Assembly (NCBI GenBank): GCA_002382495.1
Contig: DFXW01000043.1
Location: forward strand, 55,403 to 64,428
Length of the DNA stretch: 9,026 nucleotides
Reading direction: 5' to 3'
From: Flavobacterium sp. UBA4098
GTDB taxonomy: Bacteria > Bacteroidota > Bacteroidia > Flavobacteriales > Flavobacteriaceae
The stretch's first letter is position 1. Every line of letters starts with the position of its first letter. Under the pieces are notes generated by a model. The model was not told where the DNA came from and ran no database searches. It was given only the letters and a program-made list of their open reading frames with translations. This document shows positions 1-5,411 of the stretch, one piece after another. The position numbers and the translations under genes were made by a program.

Positions 1-2
1 TA

Positions 3-488
3 TTAAAAAATTAAATTGTTTTTAGATTTTATAGTTTCAGTCTCTACTACATACACAGTTGAAAGACTTTTTATTGATTTTAGTTTTTTTACGATTCCTG
101 CTAATTCAAGATCATCGTCACTTTCAATTTTTAAAAAATAATCCACTTTCTTCAGTTCGGGAAGTAAAAACACTTTTGTGGCCACTTCCTGAGAACTGTT
201 TGAAAATAAATCTTGGTTTATTATTTCATTTTGCCCAATAACTTCATTCTTGTTTTGAATTAGATTCCAAGAGACAAAATTATCTTCATCATCGAAGTGA
301 AATCTTGAAAATTGAGTTTCACCTTCTTTGATGCTGATGAGAATTTCTTCATTGCTTTTACTTAAATTAACCGGAAGGTGTTGATTGATAAAATAGGCCA
401 ATCGATAATCTTCCAATGTGGTATGAATAGCAATTAAATGATAATCTATTTCGTCGAATTCGTCAAGATCTAATTTATGTATTGCCAT
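3..488 (-). CDS. IPExxxVDY family protein, function unknown
   Basis: A complete 161-residue protein whose stop codon lies at the window edge. It carries the motif that names the family, here LPELKKVDY at residues 109-117, with Leu in place of the first Ile. The N-terminus (MAIHKLDLDEFDEIDYHLIA) is rich in acidic residues, and there is no signal peptide or membrane segment, so it should be cytosolic. From family knowledge, these proteins are confined to Bacteroidota, have no assigned function, and usually sit between rnc and the pyruvate kinase gene pyk; pyk would then lie just left of the window (inference). The ATG at 486-488 is the natural start. A possible promoter element lies about 20 bases upstream, so the gene may be transcribed alone as well as by readthrough from rnc, 113 bases away. 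Family assignment is firm; the role is unknown. Confidence 0.9.
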   Translation of the reverse strand: MAIHKLDLDEFDEIDYHLIAIHTTLEDYRLAYFINQHLPVNLSKSNEEILISIKEGETQFSRFHFDDEDNFVSWNLIQNKNEVIGQNEIINQDLFSNSSQEVATKVFLLPELKKVDYFLKIESDDDLELAGIVKKLKSIKSLSTVYVVETETIKSKNNLIF

Positions 489-507
489 TACATCGTAAAA
501 TGAGGCG

Positions 508-515
508 TAAATATA
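508..515 (-). promoter_or_regulatory. possible -7 element for the IPExxxVDY gene
   Basis: The minus strand reads TATATTTA, seven of eight matches to the Bacteroidota -7 consensus TAnnTTTG. It lies 20 bases before the ATG, so the leader would be very short. No convincing TTTG is found 19-21 bases further upstream, so this is a weak candidate. Confidence 0.3.
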
Positions 516-601
516 CTATTTCTAACGTAGGATGCCACTTGAAAAGCTTGATGTTTTTGTTAAATTATCAACGAAAACGTTATAGATTGTAGAAAATCGT
601 A

Positions 602-1342
602 TTATTTTTTATCTATTTTTTCTTGAAATGCAAAATAGGCCCTTTGGGATGCTTTTTCTTCTGCTTTCTTTTTGGAAGTCGCTCGGGCTTTTGCAATTAC
701 TTTTTCGTCTATGCTCAATTTTACTCCAAAGAGTCTTTCGCCATCGATGCCATTGTCTTCAAAAATGTCAAAATGAAATTGTCTTTTTTCTTTTTGACAC
801 CATTCAATGACTAAACTTTTGTAGCTAATGACTTTACCTTCTAAGCGAGTTATATCAACATATGGAATGATGACTCTTTTTTGAATGAATTTTTCGCAAT
901 ATTCATACCCTCTGTCCAAATAGATGGCACCTACCAAGGATTCAAAAATGTTACCGTGAATGTTATCTCCAAAATGCTGAACGGGCACTTTGCTTTCTAC
1001 AAATTGAACCAAATTTAAGTCTTTGCCTAACTCGTTCAAATGCTCTCTACTTACAATTTTGGAACGCATTTTTGTTAAATACCCCTCGTCTCCAGTTGGG
1101 GCTTCGTTGAAAAGATGGCCTGCAATTACTGCGCTTAACATTGCATCTCCAAGAAATTCTAACCGTTCGTAATTGAGAGGATTCCCCACTTCGTCCAAGA
1201 TGTTTGAGGAACGATGGGTGAATGCTTTTTTATAAAAATCAATATTTTTGGGTGCAAAACCAAGAATTTTTTCGATAGCACCAAAAAAAATCCCGTCTTC
1301 AAGAGAACGGGATTTCGAAAATATTTTTTTAATAATACGCAT
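602..1342 (-). CDS. rnc: ribonuclease III
   Basis: A 246-residue double-strand-specific endoribonuclease that acts in rRNA processing and mRNA turnover. The catalytic domain covers about residues 15-160. It contains the family signature ERLEFLGDA (59-67), the DEG motif (85-87) and GNIFESLVGAIYLD (130-143). The double-stranded-RNA-binding domain covers about residues 172-241. By alignment with the E. coli enzyme, E59, D66 and E134 match catalytic E38, D45 and E117, but the position of D114 is Asn131. I recall GN at this place in other Bacteroidota, so it is probably lineage-typical and not a sign of decay. The N-terminus is about 20 residues longer than in E. coli. The ATG lies 9 bases after the fabF stop with no Shine-Dalgarno sequence between, so the two genes form one transcription unit. 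The fabF-rnc order is common in Bacteroidota. Confidence 0.96.
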   Translation of the reverse strand: MRIIKKIFSKSRSLEDGIFFGAIEKILGFAPKNIDFYKKAFTHRSSNILDEVGNPLNYERLEFLGDAMLSAVIAGHLFNEAPTGDEGYLTKMRSKIVSREHLNELGKDLNLVQFVESKVPVQHFGDNIHGNIFESLVGAIYLDRGYEYCEKFIQKRVIIPYVDITRLEGKVISYKSLVIEWCQKEKRQFHFDIFEDNGIDGERLFGVKLSIDEKVIAKARATSKKKAEEKASQRAYFAFQEKIDKK

Positions 1343-1351
1343 AGTACTATT

Positions 1352-2605
1352 TTAGATATCTAATTTTTTAACCAATACACAAGCATTGTGTCCACCAAAA
1401 CCAAAAGTGTTACTCATCAATACTTTAACGTCTCTTTTTTGAGCTTTGTTAAAAGTGAAGTTTAATTTTGGATCGATGTTTTCATCGTCTGTGAAATGGT
1501 TGATGGTTGGAGGAATAATTCCGTATTTCAATGAAAGAATAGACGAAATAGTTTCAATTGCTCCAGCTGCTCCTAAAAGGTGGCCCGTCATCGATTTAGT
1601 TGAATTCAAGTTCATCGTGTAAGCGTGATCTCCAAAAACTTGTTCGATGGCTTTCGACTCGGCTAGATCTCCAAGAGGAGTTGAAGTTCCGTGCATGTTA
1701 ACCCCGTCAACATCTGTTGGTTGTAACCCAGCATCTCTCAAACAGTTCAACATTACATTTCTGGCTCCTAATCCTTCTGGATGTGGTGCAGTAATATGAT
1801 ACGCATCGGCTGACATTCCGCCTCCGCCAATTTCACAATATATTTTAGCCCCACGCGCTACAGCGTGTTCGTACTCTTCTAAGATTAATGCTCCAGCTCC
1901 TTCTCCAAGTACAAATCCGTCACGGTCTTTGTCCATTGGTCTTGATGCCGTTTTCGGATCGTCATTTCGAGTAGAAAGGGCATGCATTGCATTAAAACCA
2001 CCCATTCCGGCAATGGTTACTGCTGCTTCAGAACCTCCTGTTACCATGACATCAGCATGGCCTAAACGGATATAATTGAAAGCATCAATAATTGCATTGG
2101 TCGAAGAGGCACAAGCCGAAACAGTTCCAAAGTTAGGTCCTCTAAAACCATACTTTATCGAAATGTGTCCACAAGCAATATCTCCAATCATTTTTGGAAT
2201 AAAGAATGGATTGAATTTTGGAGTTCCGTCACCAGCAGCAAAATTCAACACTTCAATTTGAAATGTTTCTAAACCACCAATACCAGATCCCCATATCACG
2301 CCTGCACGATCTTTGTCTAATTTTTCCATATCAAAATTAGCATCGTTCATAGCTTCTGTAGAAGAAACTACGGCATATTGTGCATAGCGGTCCATTTTTC
2401 GTGCTTCTTTCCTGTCGATAAATTCTTCAACATTGAAATTTTTCAATTCGCAAGCAAATTGCGTTTTGAATTTTGAAGCATCAAAATAAGTGATTGGCGC
2501 AGCACCACTAACGCCGTTAATTAGTCCGTTCCAATATTCTTGAATGTTATTTCCAATAGGAGTTAGTGCTCCTAAACCTGTAACAACTACGCGACGTAAT
2601 TCCAT
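1352..2605 (-). CDS. fabF: beta-ketoacyl-ACP synthase II
   Basis: The condensing enzyme of type II fatty acid synthesis: it joins malonyl-ACP to acyl-ACP in the cytosol. The 417-residue protein has the thiolase fold throughout. The nucleophile is C165 in TVSACASS, the active-site histidines are H305 (NMHGTSTP) and H342 (MTGHLLGAAGA), with K337 close by, and the gating loop is NTFGFGGHN with F401. Length and motifs are typical and nothing is missing. The frame stays open to a TTG at 2630-2632, but the ATG at 2603-2605 gives the usual MELRRVVVTGLG start, and the nine extra residues match nothing known, so I chose the ATG. Its substrate carrier AcpP is encoded immediately upstream, and rnc follows 9 bases downstream. 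A hairpin and a promoter-like sequence precede it, which could set its level apart from acpP. Confidence 0.97.
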   Translation of the reverse strand: MELRRVVVTGLGALTPIGNNIQEYWNGLINGVSGAAPITYFDASKFKTQFACELKNFNVEEFIDRKEARKMDRYAQYAVVSSTEAMNDANFDMEKLDKDRAGVIWGSGIGGLETFQIEVLNFAAGDGTPKFNPFFIPKMIGDIACGHISIKYGFRGPNFGTVSACASSTNAIIDAFNYIRLGHADVMVTGGSEAAVTIAGMGGFNAMHALSTRNDDPKTASRPMDKDRDGFVLGEGAGALILEEYEHAVARGAKIYCEIGGGGMSADAYHITAPHPEGLGARNVMLNCLRDAGLQPTDVDGVNMHGTSTPLGDLAESKAIEQVFGDHAYTMNLNSTKSMTGHLLGAAGAIETISSILSLKYGIIPPTINHFTDDENIDPKLNFTFNKAQKRDVKVLMSNTFGFGGHNACVLVKKLDI

Positions 2606-2637
2606 AGCTTCTGTATTTTTATCTTTAAACAAACAAA

Positions 2638-2683
2638 ACCCACGATTTCTTTTTTGTATTAGTATTACAAAAGAGCTGTGGGT
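2638..2683 (-). terminator. hairpin in the fabF leader; attenuator or 5' stem-loop
   Basis: On the minus strand a 6-bp lower stem (ACCCAC with GTGGGT), a small internal loop and a 10-bp upper stem (CTCTTTTGTA with TACAAAAAAG, one G-U pair) close a 7-base loop. It is followed by the U-rich run TTTTGTTTGTTT, which fits a partial intrinsic terminator between acpP and fabF. If the promoter-like sequence just upstream is used, the transcript would begin at the base of this stem, and the hairpin would instead cap the 5' end of the fabF mRNA. The pairing is visible; the role is inferred. Confidence 0.5.
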
Positions 2684-2688
2684 GCTGA

Positions 2689-2718
2689 ATTATATATGTT
2701 TTTTTGATTGAAAGTCAA
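2689..2718 (-). promoter_or_regulatory. possible promoter of fabF-rnc
   Basis: The minus strand reads TTGACT (2718-2713), an 18-base spacer, then TATAAT (2694-2689). This resembles the E. coli housekeeping consensus more than the Bacteroidota TAnnTTTG. The predicted start near 2682 falls at the base of the fabF leader hairpin. TATAAT is common in AT-rich DNA, so confidence is limited. Confidence 0.38.
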
Positions 2719-2737
2719 TCTCGAATTTAAATTTATG

Positions 2738-2778
2738 AAAAATAATAACACCCGAGTACAATAAAGTATCGGGTGTTT
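2738..2778 (-). terminator. intrinsic terminator after acpP
   Basis: The minus strand has a 9-bp stem (AACACCCGA with TCGGGTGTT), extended by three pairs after a one-base bulge, with a 6-base loop. The run ATTATTTTT follows. It begins 5 bases after the acpP stop. It would end most acpP transcripts before fabF, consistent with the much larger amount of acyl carrier protein that cells need. Confidence 0.78.
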
Positions 2779-2783
2779 GAGTA

Positions 2784-3020
2784 TTATTTTTTAGCTTCCT
2801 CGATGTAAGAGATTGCTTGACCTACTGTAGCAATGTTTTCTGCTTGATCGTCTGGAATTTGAATATCAAATTCTTTTTCGAATTCCATGATAAGCTCTAC
2901 AGTGTCTAAGGAGTCAGCTCCTAAATCGTTAGTGAAGCTTGCTTCTGTTACAACTTCGTTTTCGTCAACACCTAATTTGTCTACGATAATCGCTTTTACT
3001 CTTGATGCAATGTCTGACAT
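2784..3020 (-). CDS. acpP: acyl carrier protein
   Basis: A 78-residue acidic cytosolic protein that carries growing acyl chains in fatty acid synthesis. The phosphopantetheine attachment site is S37 in GADSLDTVEL, followed by the acidic recognition helix (MEFEKEFDIQIPDD) that docks partner enzymes such as FabF. Length and fold are standard. The ATG at 3018-3020 gives the usual MSDIASRVK start. The gene has its own promoter 31 bases upstream and a terminator just downstream, so it can be made as a short abundant message. It is divergent from purN; the purN / acpP-fabF-rnc arrangement recurs in Bacteroidota. Confidence 0.98.
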   Translation of the reverse strand: MSDIASRVKAIIVDKLGVDENEVVTEASFTNDLGADSLDTVELIMEFEKEFDIQIPDDQAENIATVGQAISYIEEAKK

Positions 3021-3050
3021 AATCTTTAATTTTAAAATTTAATTTGTTGG

Positions 3051-3080
3051 CAAAAATAAAAAACTTTATTTTAAAACAAC
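3051..3080 (-). promoter_or_regulatory. acpP promoter
   Basis: The minus strand has TATTTTTG (3058-3051), a perfect match to the Bacteroidota -7 element TAnnTTTG. It is preceded by an 18-base spacer and GTTG (3080-3077), close to the -33 TTTG/TTG. This leaves a leader of about 20-25 bases before the acpP ATG. Confidence 0.68.
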
Positions 3081-3145
3081 TATTTAGTTAATAAATGTGC
3101 GAACGAAAATATAAAATTTATTTTAACAAAGGTTTACGAATGCTA

Positions 3146-3173
3146 TTTTTTTCCGTTTTTTATCCCTTTTTTT
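3146..3173 (+). other. phased T-tracts upstream of purN
   Basis: Three runs of T (3146-3152, 3156-3161, 3167-3173) begin 10 and 11 bases apart, in phase with the DNA helix. Phased A/T-tracts are known to bend DNA. The last run ends in TTTG (3171-3174), a poor -7 match because the TA four bases before it is TT. The purN promoter is therefore not clearly identified here. Confidence 0.45.
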
Positions 3174-3195
3174 GCATACTAAATAGGTTGAAAAC

Positions 3196-3762
3196 ATGAT
3201 TAAAATTGTAATTTTTGCTTCTGGTTCGGGTACTAATGCGGAAAACATCATCCGTTATTTTCAAGCAACCAAATCTGCTTCAGTGGAAGCGGTATTTACT
3301 AATAAAGCGGATGCTCAGGTAATACAACGCGCCGAAAAATACCAAGTTGCTTCTCAGGTTTTTACCAAAAACGATTTAGAAACAGGAAAAGTACTACAAG
3401 AAATTAATACTATTCAACCCGATTTAATTGTCTTAGCTGGATTTTTATTAAAATTTCCAGAATCCATTGTAGCGGAGTATCCCGACAAAATAATTAATAT
3501 TCATCCAGCATTATTACCTAAATACGGAGGAAAAGGCATGTACGGCATGCACGTACACCGCGCTGTAGTAGAAAATAAAGAATCCAAAACAGGAATCACC
3601 ATTCATTATGTAAATGAAAATTATGATGAAGGAAACATCATTTTTCAAAAAGAGGTCAGTGTTTTAATTAGCGATACTCCAGAAGTAGTGGCTGCTAAAA
3701 TTCACGAATTGGAACAAGACCATTTTCCGGCTGTTATTGAAAAATTGATATTTAAAGGATAG
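3196..3762 (+). CDS. purN: phosphoribosylglycinamide formyltransferase (GAR transformylase)
   Basis: Transfers a formyl group from 10-formyltetrahydrofolate to GAR, the third step of de novo purine synthesis. The 188-residue protein has the N-terminal phosphate loop FASGSGTN (7-14), the catalytic core NIHPALLPKY with N101 and H103, and D144 in the YDEGNIIF segment, which together match the catalytic Asn-His-Asp set of E. coli PurN. A short glycine-rich insert (GGKGMYG, 111-117) precedes the HVHRAV segment, where E. coli has only a few residues; I believe this is usual in Bacteroidota. The ATG at 3196 has only a weak AGG upstream at 3185-3187. rnhA follows after 67 bases without an evident terminator, so the two may be co-transcribed. 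PurF, the first enzyme of the pathway, is encoded 1.6 kb downstream. Confidence 0.96.
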   Translation: MIKIVIFASGSGTNAENIIRYFQATKSASVEAVFTNKADAQVIQRAEKYQVASQVFTKNDLETGKVLQEINTIQPDLIVLAGFLLKFPESIVAEYPDKIINIHPALLPKYGGKGMYGMHVHRAVVENKESKTGITIHYVNENYDEGNIIFQKEVSVLISDTPEVVAAKIHELEQDHFPAVIEKLIFKG

Positions 3763-3829
3763 TTCATAGCAATCTGAATCCTATTCAATGAATATACTTA
3801 TAAACCCATAACCTAATATACCCTTACTA

Positions 3830-4309
3830 ATGTCCCACCAAGTCCATATTTATACTGACGGCGCTGCTAAAGGCAATCCTGGCCCAGGGGGTTATGGCGT
3901 GGTGATGGAATGGGTGGGTAAACCGTACAGAAAAGAATTCTATGAAGGGTTCCGTCATACGACAAATAACAGAATGGAATTGTTAGCCGTTATTGTAGGA
4001 TTGGAGAAACTTAAAAATCCCAATACGAAAGTACTCGTGGTTTCGGATTCTAAATATGTAGTCGATTCGGTTGATAAAAAATGGGTTTTTGGCTGGGAGA
4101 AAAAAGGATTCTTAGGCAAAAAAAATCCCGATTTGTGGAAACGTTTTTTATTGATTTATAAAAAACATCAAGTCGATTTTAAATGGATCAAAGGGCATAA
4201 TAACCATCCTCAAAACGAGCGATGCGATGAATTAGCAGTCATGGCGTCAACTCAACAACAACTTTCGGTGGATAAATTTTACGAAAAAGAAGACGAAAGG
4301 TTGTTGTAA
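3830..4309 (+). CDS. rnhA: ribonuclease HI
   Basis: Cleaves the RNA strand of RNA-DNA hybrids, removing primers and R-loops. The 159-residue protein has a complete active site: D10 in IYTDGAAKGNPGPGG, E50 in NNRMELLA, D73 in VVSDSKYV, H123 in KGHNNH and D133 in NERCDELA, matching E. coli D10, E48, D70, H124 and D134. The basic handle region (W85 to K113) is present. The C-terminal tail of about 20 residues after the last motif is charged and unremarkable. The ATG at 3830 gives the standard start directly before the first strand. No promoter of the TAnnTTTG type is seen in the 67 bases after purN, so it probably shares the purN transcript. Confidence 0.96.
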   Translation: MSHQVHIYTDGAAKGNPGPGGYGVVMEWVGKPYRKEFYEGFRHTTNNRMELLAVIVGLEKLKNPNTKVLVVSDSKYVVDSVDKKWVFGWEKKGFLGKKNPDLWKRFLLIYKKHQVDFKWIKGHNNHPQNERCDELAVMASTQQQLSVDKFYEKEDERLL

Positions 4310-4343
4310 TTCCACTTTTTAAAGATTGTGAAATTCTCTTCAT

Positions 4344-4367
4344 TTTGCCACTTTGAACCTTTGCAAC
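4344..4367 (+). repeat. three 8-bp TTTGnnnC repeats overlapping the kinase promoter
   Basis: Three consecutive 8-mers read TTTGCCAC, TTTGAACC and TTTGCAAC, each starting exactly 8 bases after the last. The third supplies the -33 TTTG of the downstream promoter. I recall similar CTTTG-rich periodic stretches in other Flavobacterium intergenic regions, but could not check this. Confidence 0.5.
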
Positions 4368-4391
4368 TCTAAAACTTATAAACTATCTTTG
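4360..4391 (+). promoter_or_regulatory. promoter of the PfkB-family kinase gene
   Basis: TTTG (4360-4363), a 20-base spacer and TATCTTTG (4384-4391) match the Bacteroidota consensus TTTG-N19-21-TAnnTTTG exactly. Transcription should start near 4397, which leaves about 20 bases before the ATG at 4416. This also rules out the upstream TTG at 4353 as a translation start. Confidence 0.75.
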
Positions 4392-4415
4392 CCCCTTAAT
4401 TTCGAAACTAAAATA

Positions 4416-5339
4416 ATGAACAAATTATTGATTGTTGGAACGGTGGCTTTCGACGCGATTGAAACTCCGTTTGGTAAAACAGATAAAATTTTAGGTGGAG
4501 CAGGAACGTATATTGGTCTTTCAGCTTCTTTTTTCAATGTACAATCGGCTATTGTTTCTGTAGTTGGAGACGATTTCCCACAAGAATATTTGGATTTATT
4601 GACGGCTCGAAATATTGACATTTCAGGTCTTGAAATCGTTAAAGGCGGTAAAACGTTTTTTTGGAGTGGTTTGTACCACAACGATTTGAACTCCAGAGAT
4701 ACATTGGCTACCGAACTCAATGTGTTGGCCGATTTCCAACCTAAAGTTCCTCAAAATTTCAAAGATGCCGATGTAGTAATGCTAGGCAATTTACATCCTT
4801 TGGTACAAAGCAGTGTTTTGGATCAAATGGAAGTAAAACCAAAATTAGTAGTTTTAGACACCATGAACTTTTGGATGGATTGTGCTTTGCCTGAATTATT
4901 AGAGGTAATGAAACGTATTGATGTAATTACAATTAATGATGAAGAAGCGAGACAATTGTCAGGCGAATATTCATTAGTAAAAGCAGCGGCTAAAATCCAT
5001 ACCATGGGGCCTAAATATGTGGTCATCAAAAAAGGAGAACACGGCGCTCTTTTATTTCATAACGAGGAAGTGTTTTTTGCACCGGCCTTGCCTTTAGAAG
5101 AAGTATTTGATCCAACTGGAGCAGGAGATACTTTTGCAGGTGGATTTACAGGATTTATTGCGCAAAGCGAAAACGTATCGTTTGACAATATGAAAAACGC
5201 AGTAATCTACGGATCTAATTTAGCTTCGTTCTGTGTGGAGAAATTTGGAACAGAAAGAATGCTTGCTTTAGACAAAAAAGAAGTCGTGTCTAGATTGCAA
5301 CAATTCAAATCATTGACACAATTTGATATCGAATTATAA
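4416..5339 (+). CDS. PfkB-family sugar or nucleoside kinase
   Basis: A 307-residue cytosolic kinase of the ribokinase/adenosine-kinase (PfkB) superfamily, which phosphorylates sugars or nucleosides with ATP. The N-terminal part has VGTVAFDAIETPFGK and the glycine pair of PfkB signature 1 (GGAGTYIGLSASFF, 27-40). The C-terminal signature 2 is DPTGAGDTFAGG (232-243), with D238 as the expected catalytic base, and KKGEHGALLF (205-214) forms the usual nucleotide-site strand and turn. The ETPFGK segment is shared by a widespread subgroup annotated only as sugar kinase, so the substrate is open. The ATG at 4416 is chosen because the frame's upstream TTG at 4353 lies inside the promoter. It has its own promoter and terminator. 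The next gene is purF, which consumes PRPP; a link to ribose or nucleoside salvage is possible but is inference. Confidence 0.9.
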   Translation: MNKLLIVGTVAFDAIETPFGKTDKILGGAGTYIGLSASFFNVQSAIVSVVGDDFPQEYLDLLTARNIDISGLEIVKGGKTFFWSGLYHNDLNSRDTLATELNVLADFQPKVPQNFKDADVVMLGNLHPLVQSSVLDQMEVKPKLVVLDTMNFWMDCALPELLEVMKRIDVITINDEEARQLSGEYSLVKAAAKIHTMGPKYVVIKKGEHGALLFHNEEVFFAPALPLEEVFDPTGAGDTFAGGFTGFIAQSENVSFDNMKNAVIYGSNLASFCVEKFGTERMLALDKKEVVSRLQQFKSLTQFDIEL

Positions 5340-5340
5340 T
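5313..5340 (+). promoter_or_regulatory. possible purF promoter overlapping the kinase stop codon
   Basis: TTGACA (5313-5318), a 16-base spacer and TATAAT (5335-5340) match the E. coli sigma-70 consensus fully. The kinase stop codon TAA lies within the TATAAT. The predicted start near 5347 falls at the base of the following hairpin. Bacteroidota normally use a different -7 element, so its use is uncertain. Confidence 0.4.
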
Positions 5341-5345
5341 AACTC

Positions 5346-5373
5346 ATGCCTCGAAATTTTCGGGGCATTTTTT
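5346..5373 (+). terminator. intrinsic terminator after the kinase gene, in the purF leader
   Basis: ATGCCTCGA pairs with TCGGGGCAT (9 bp, one G-U pair; loop AATTT) and is followed by six T residues in all. It begins 7 bases after the kinase stop and ends 38 bases before the purF ATG. The upstream ATG of the longer purF frame (5346) is part of this stem, which argues against that start. Confidence 0.78.
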
Positions 5374-5411
5374 ATAAAAAAATAAAACAACACAACCAAT
5401 TACATACACCA

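Noticed and set aside
623..814. Open frames on the plus strand opposite rnc
   Set aside because: Low-complexity Phe/Leu-rich translations antisense to a well-conserved gene, with no promoter or start signal.
2606..2632. Longer fabF start at TTG (2630-2632), adding nine residues
   Set aside because: The ATG at 2603-2605 gives the standard FabF N-terminus and the extra residues match no family feature.
4353..4415. Longer kinase start at TTG (4353), adding 21 residues
   Set aside because: The TTG lies within the -33 repeat region, upstream of the predicted transcript start; the ATG at 4416 begins the conserved strand.
4376..5029. Minus-strand frames of 114 and 68 codons opposite the kinase gene
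   Set aside because: Antisense shadows of the PfkB coding sequence; neither resembles a known protein.
5346..5411. Longer purF start at ATG 5346, adding 22 residues
   Set aside because: This ATG is the first base-paired triplet of a terminator stem, and the catalytic Cys would then lie at residue 31, far beyond the usual propeptide length.
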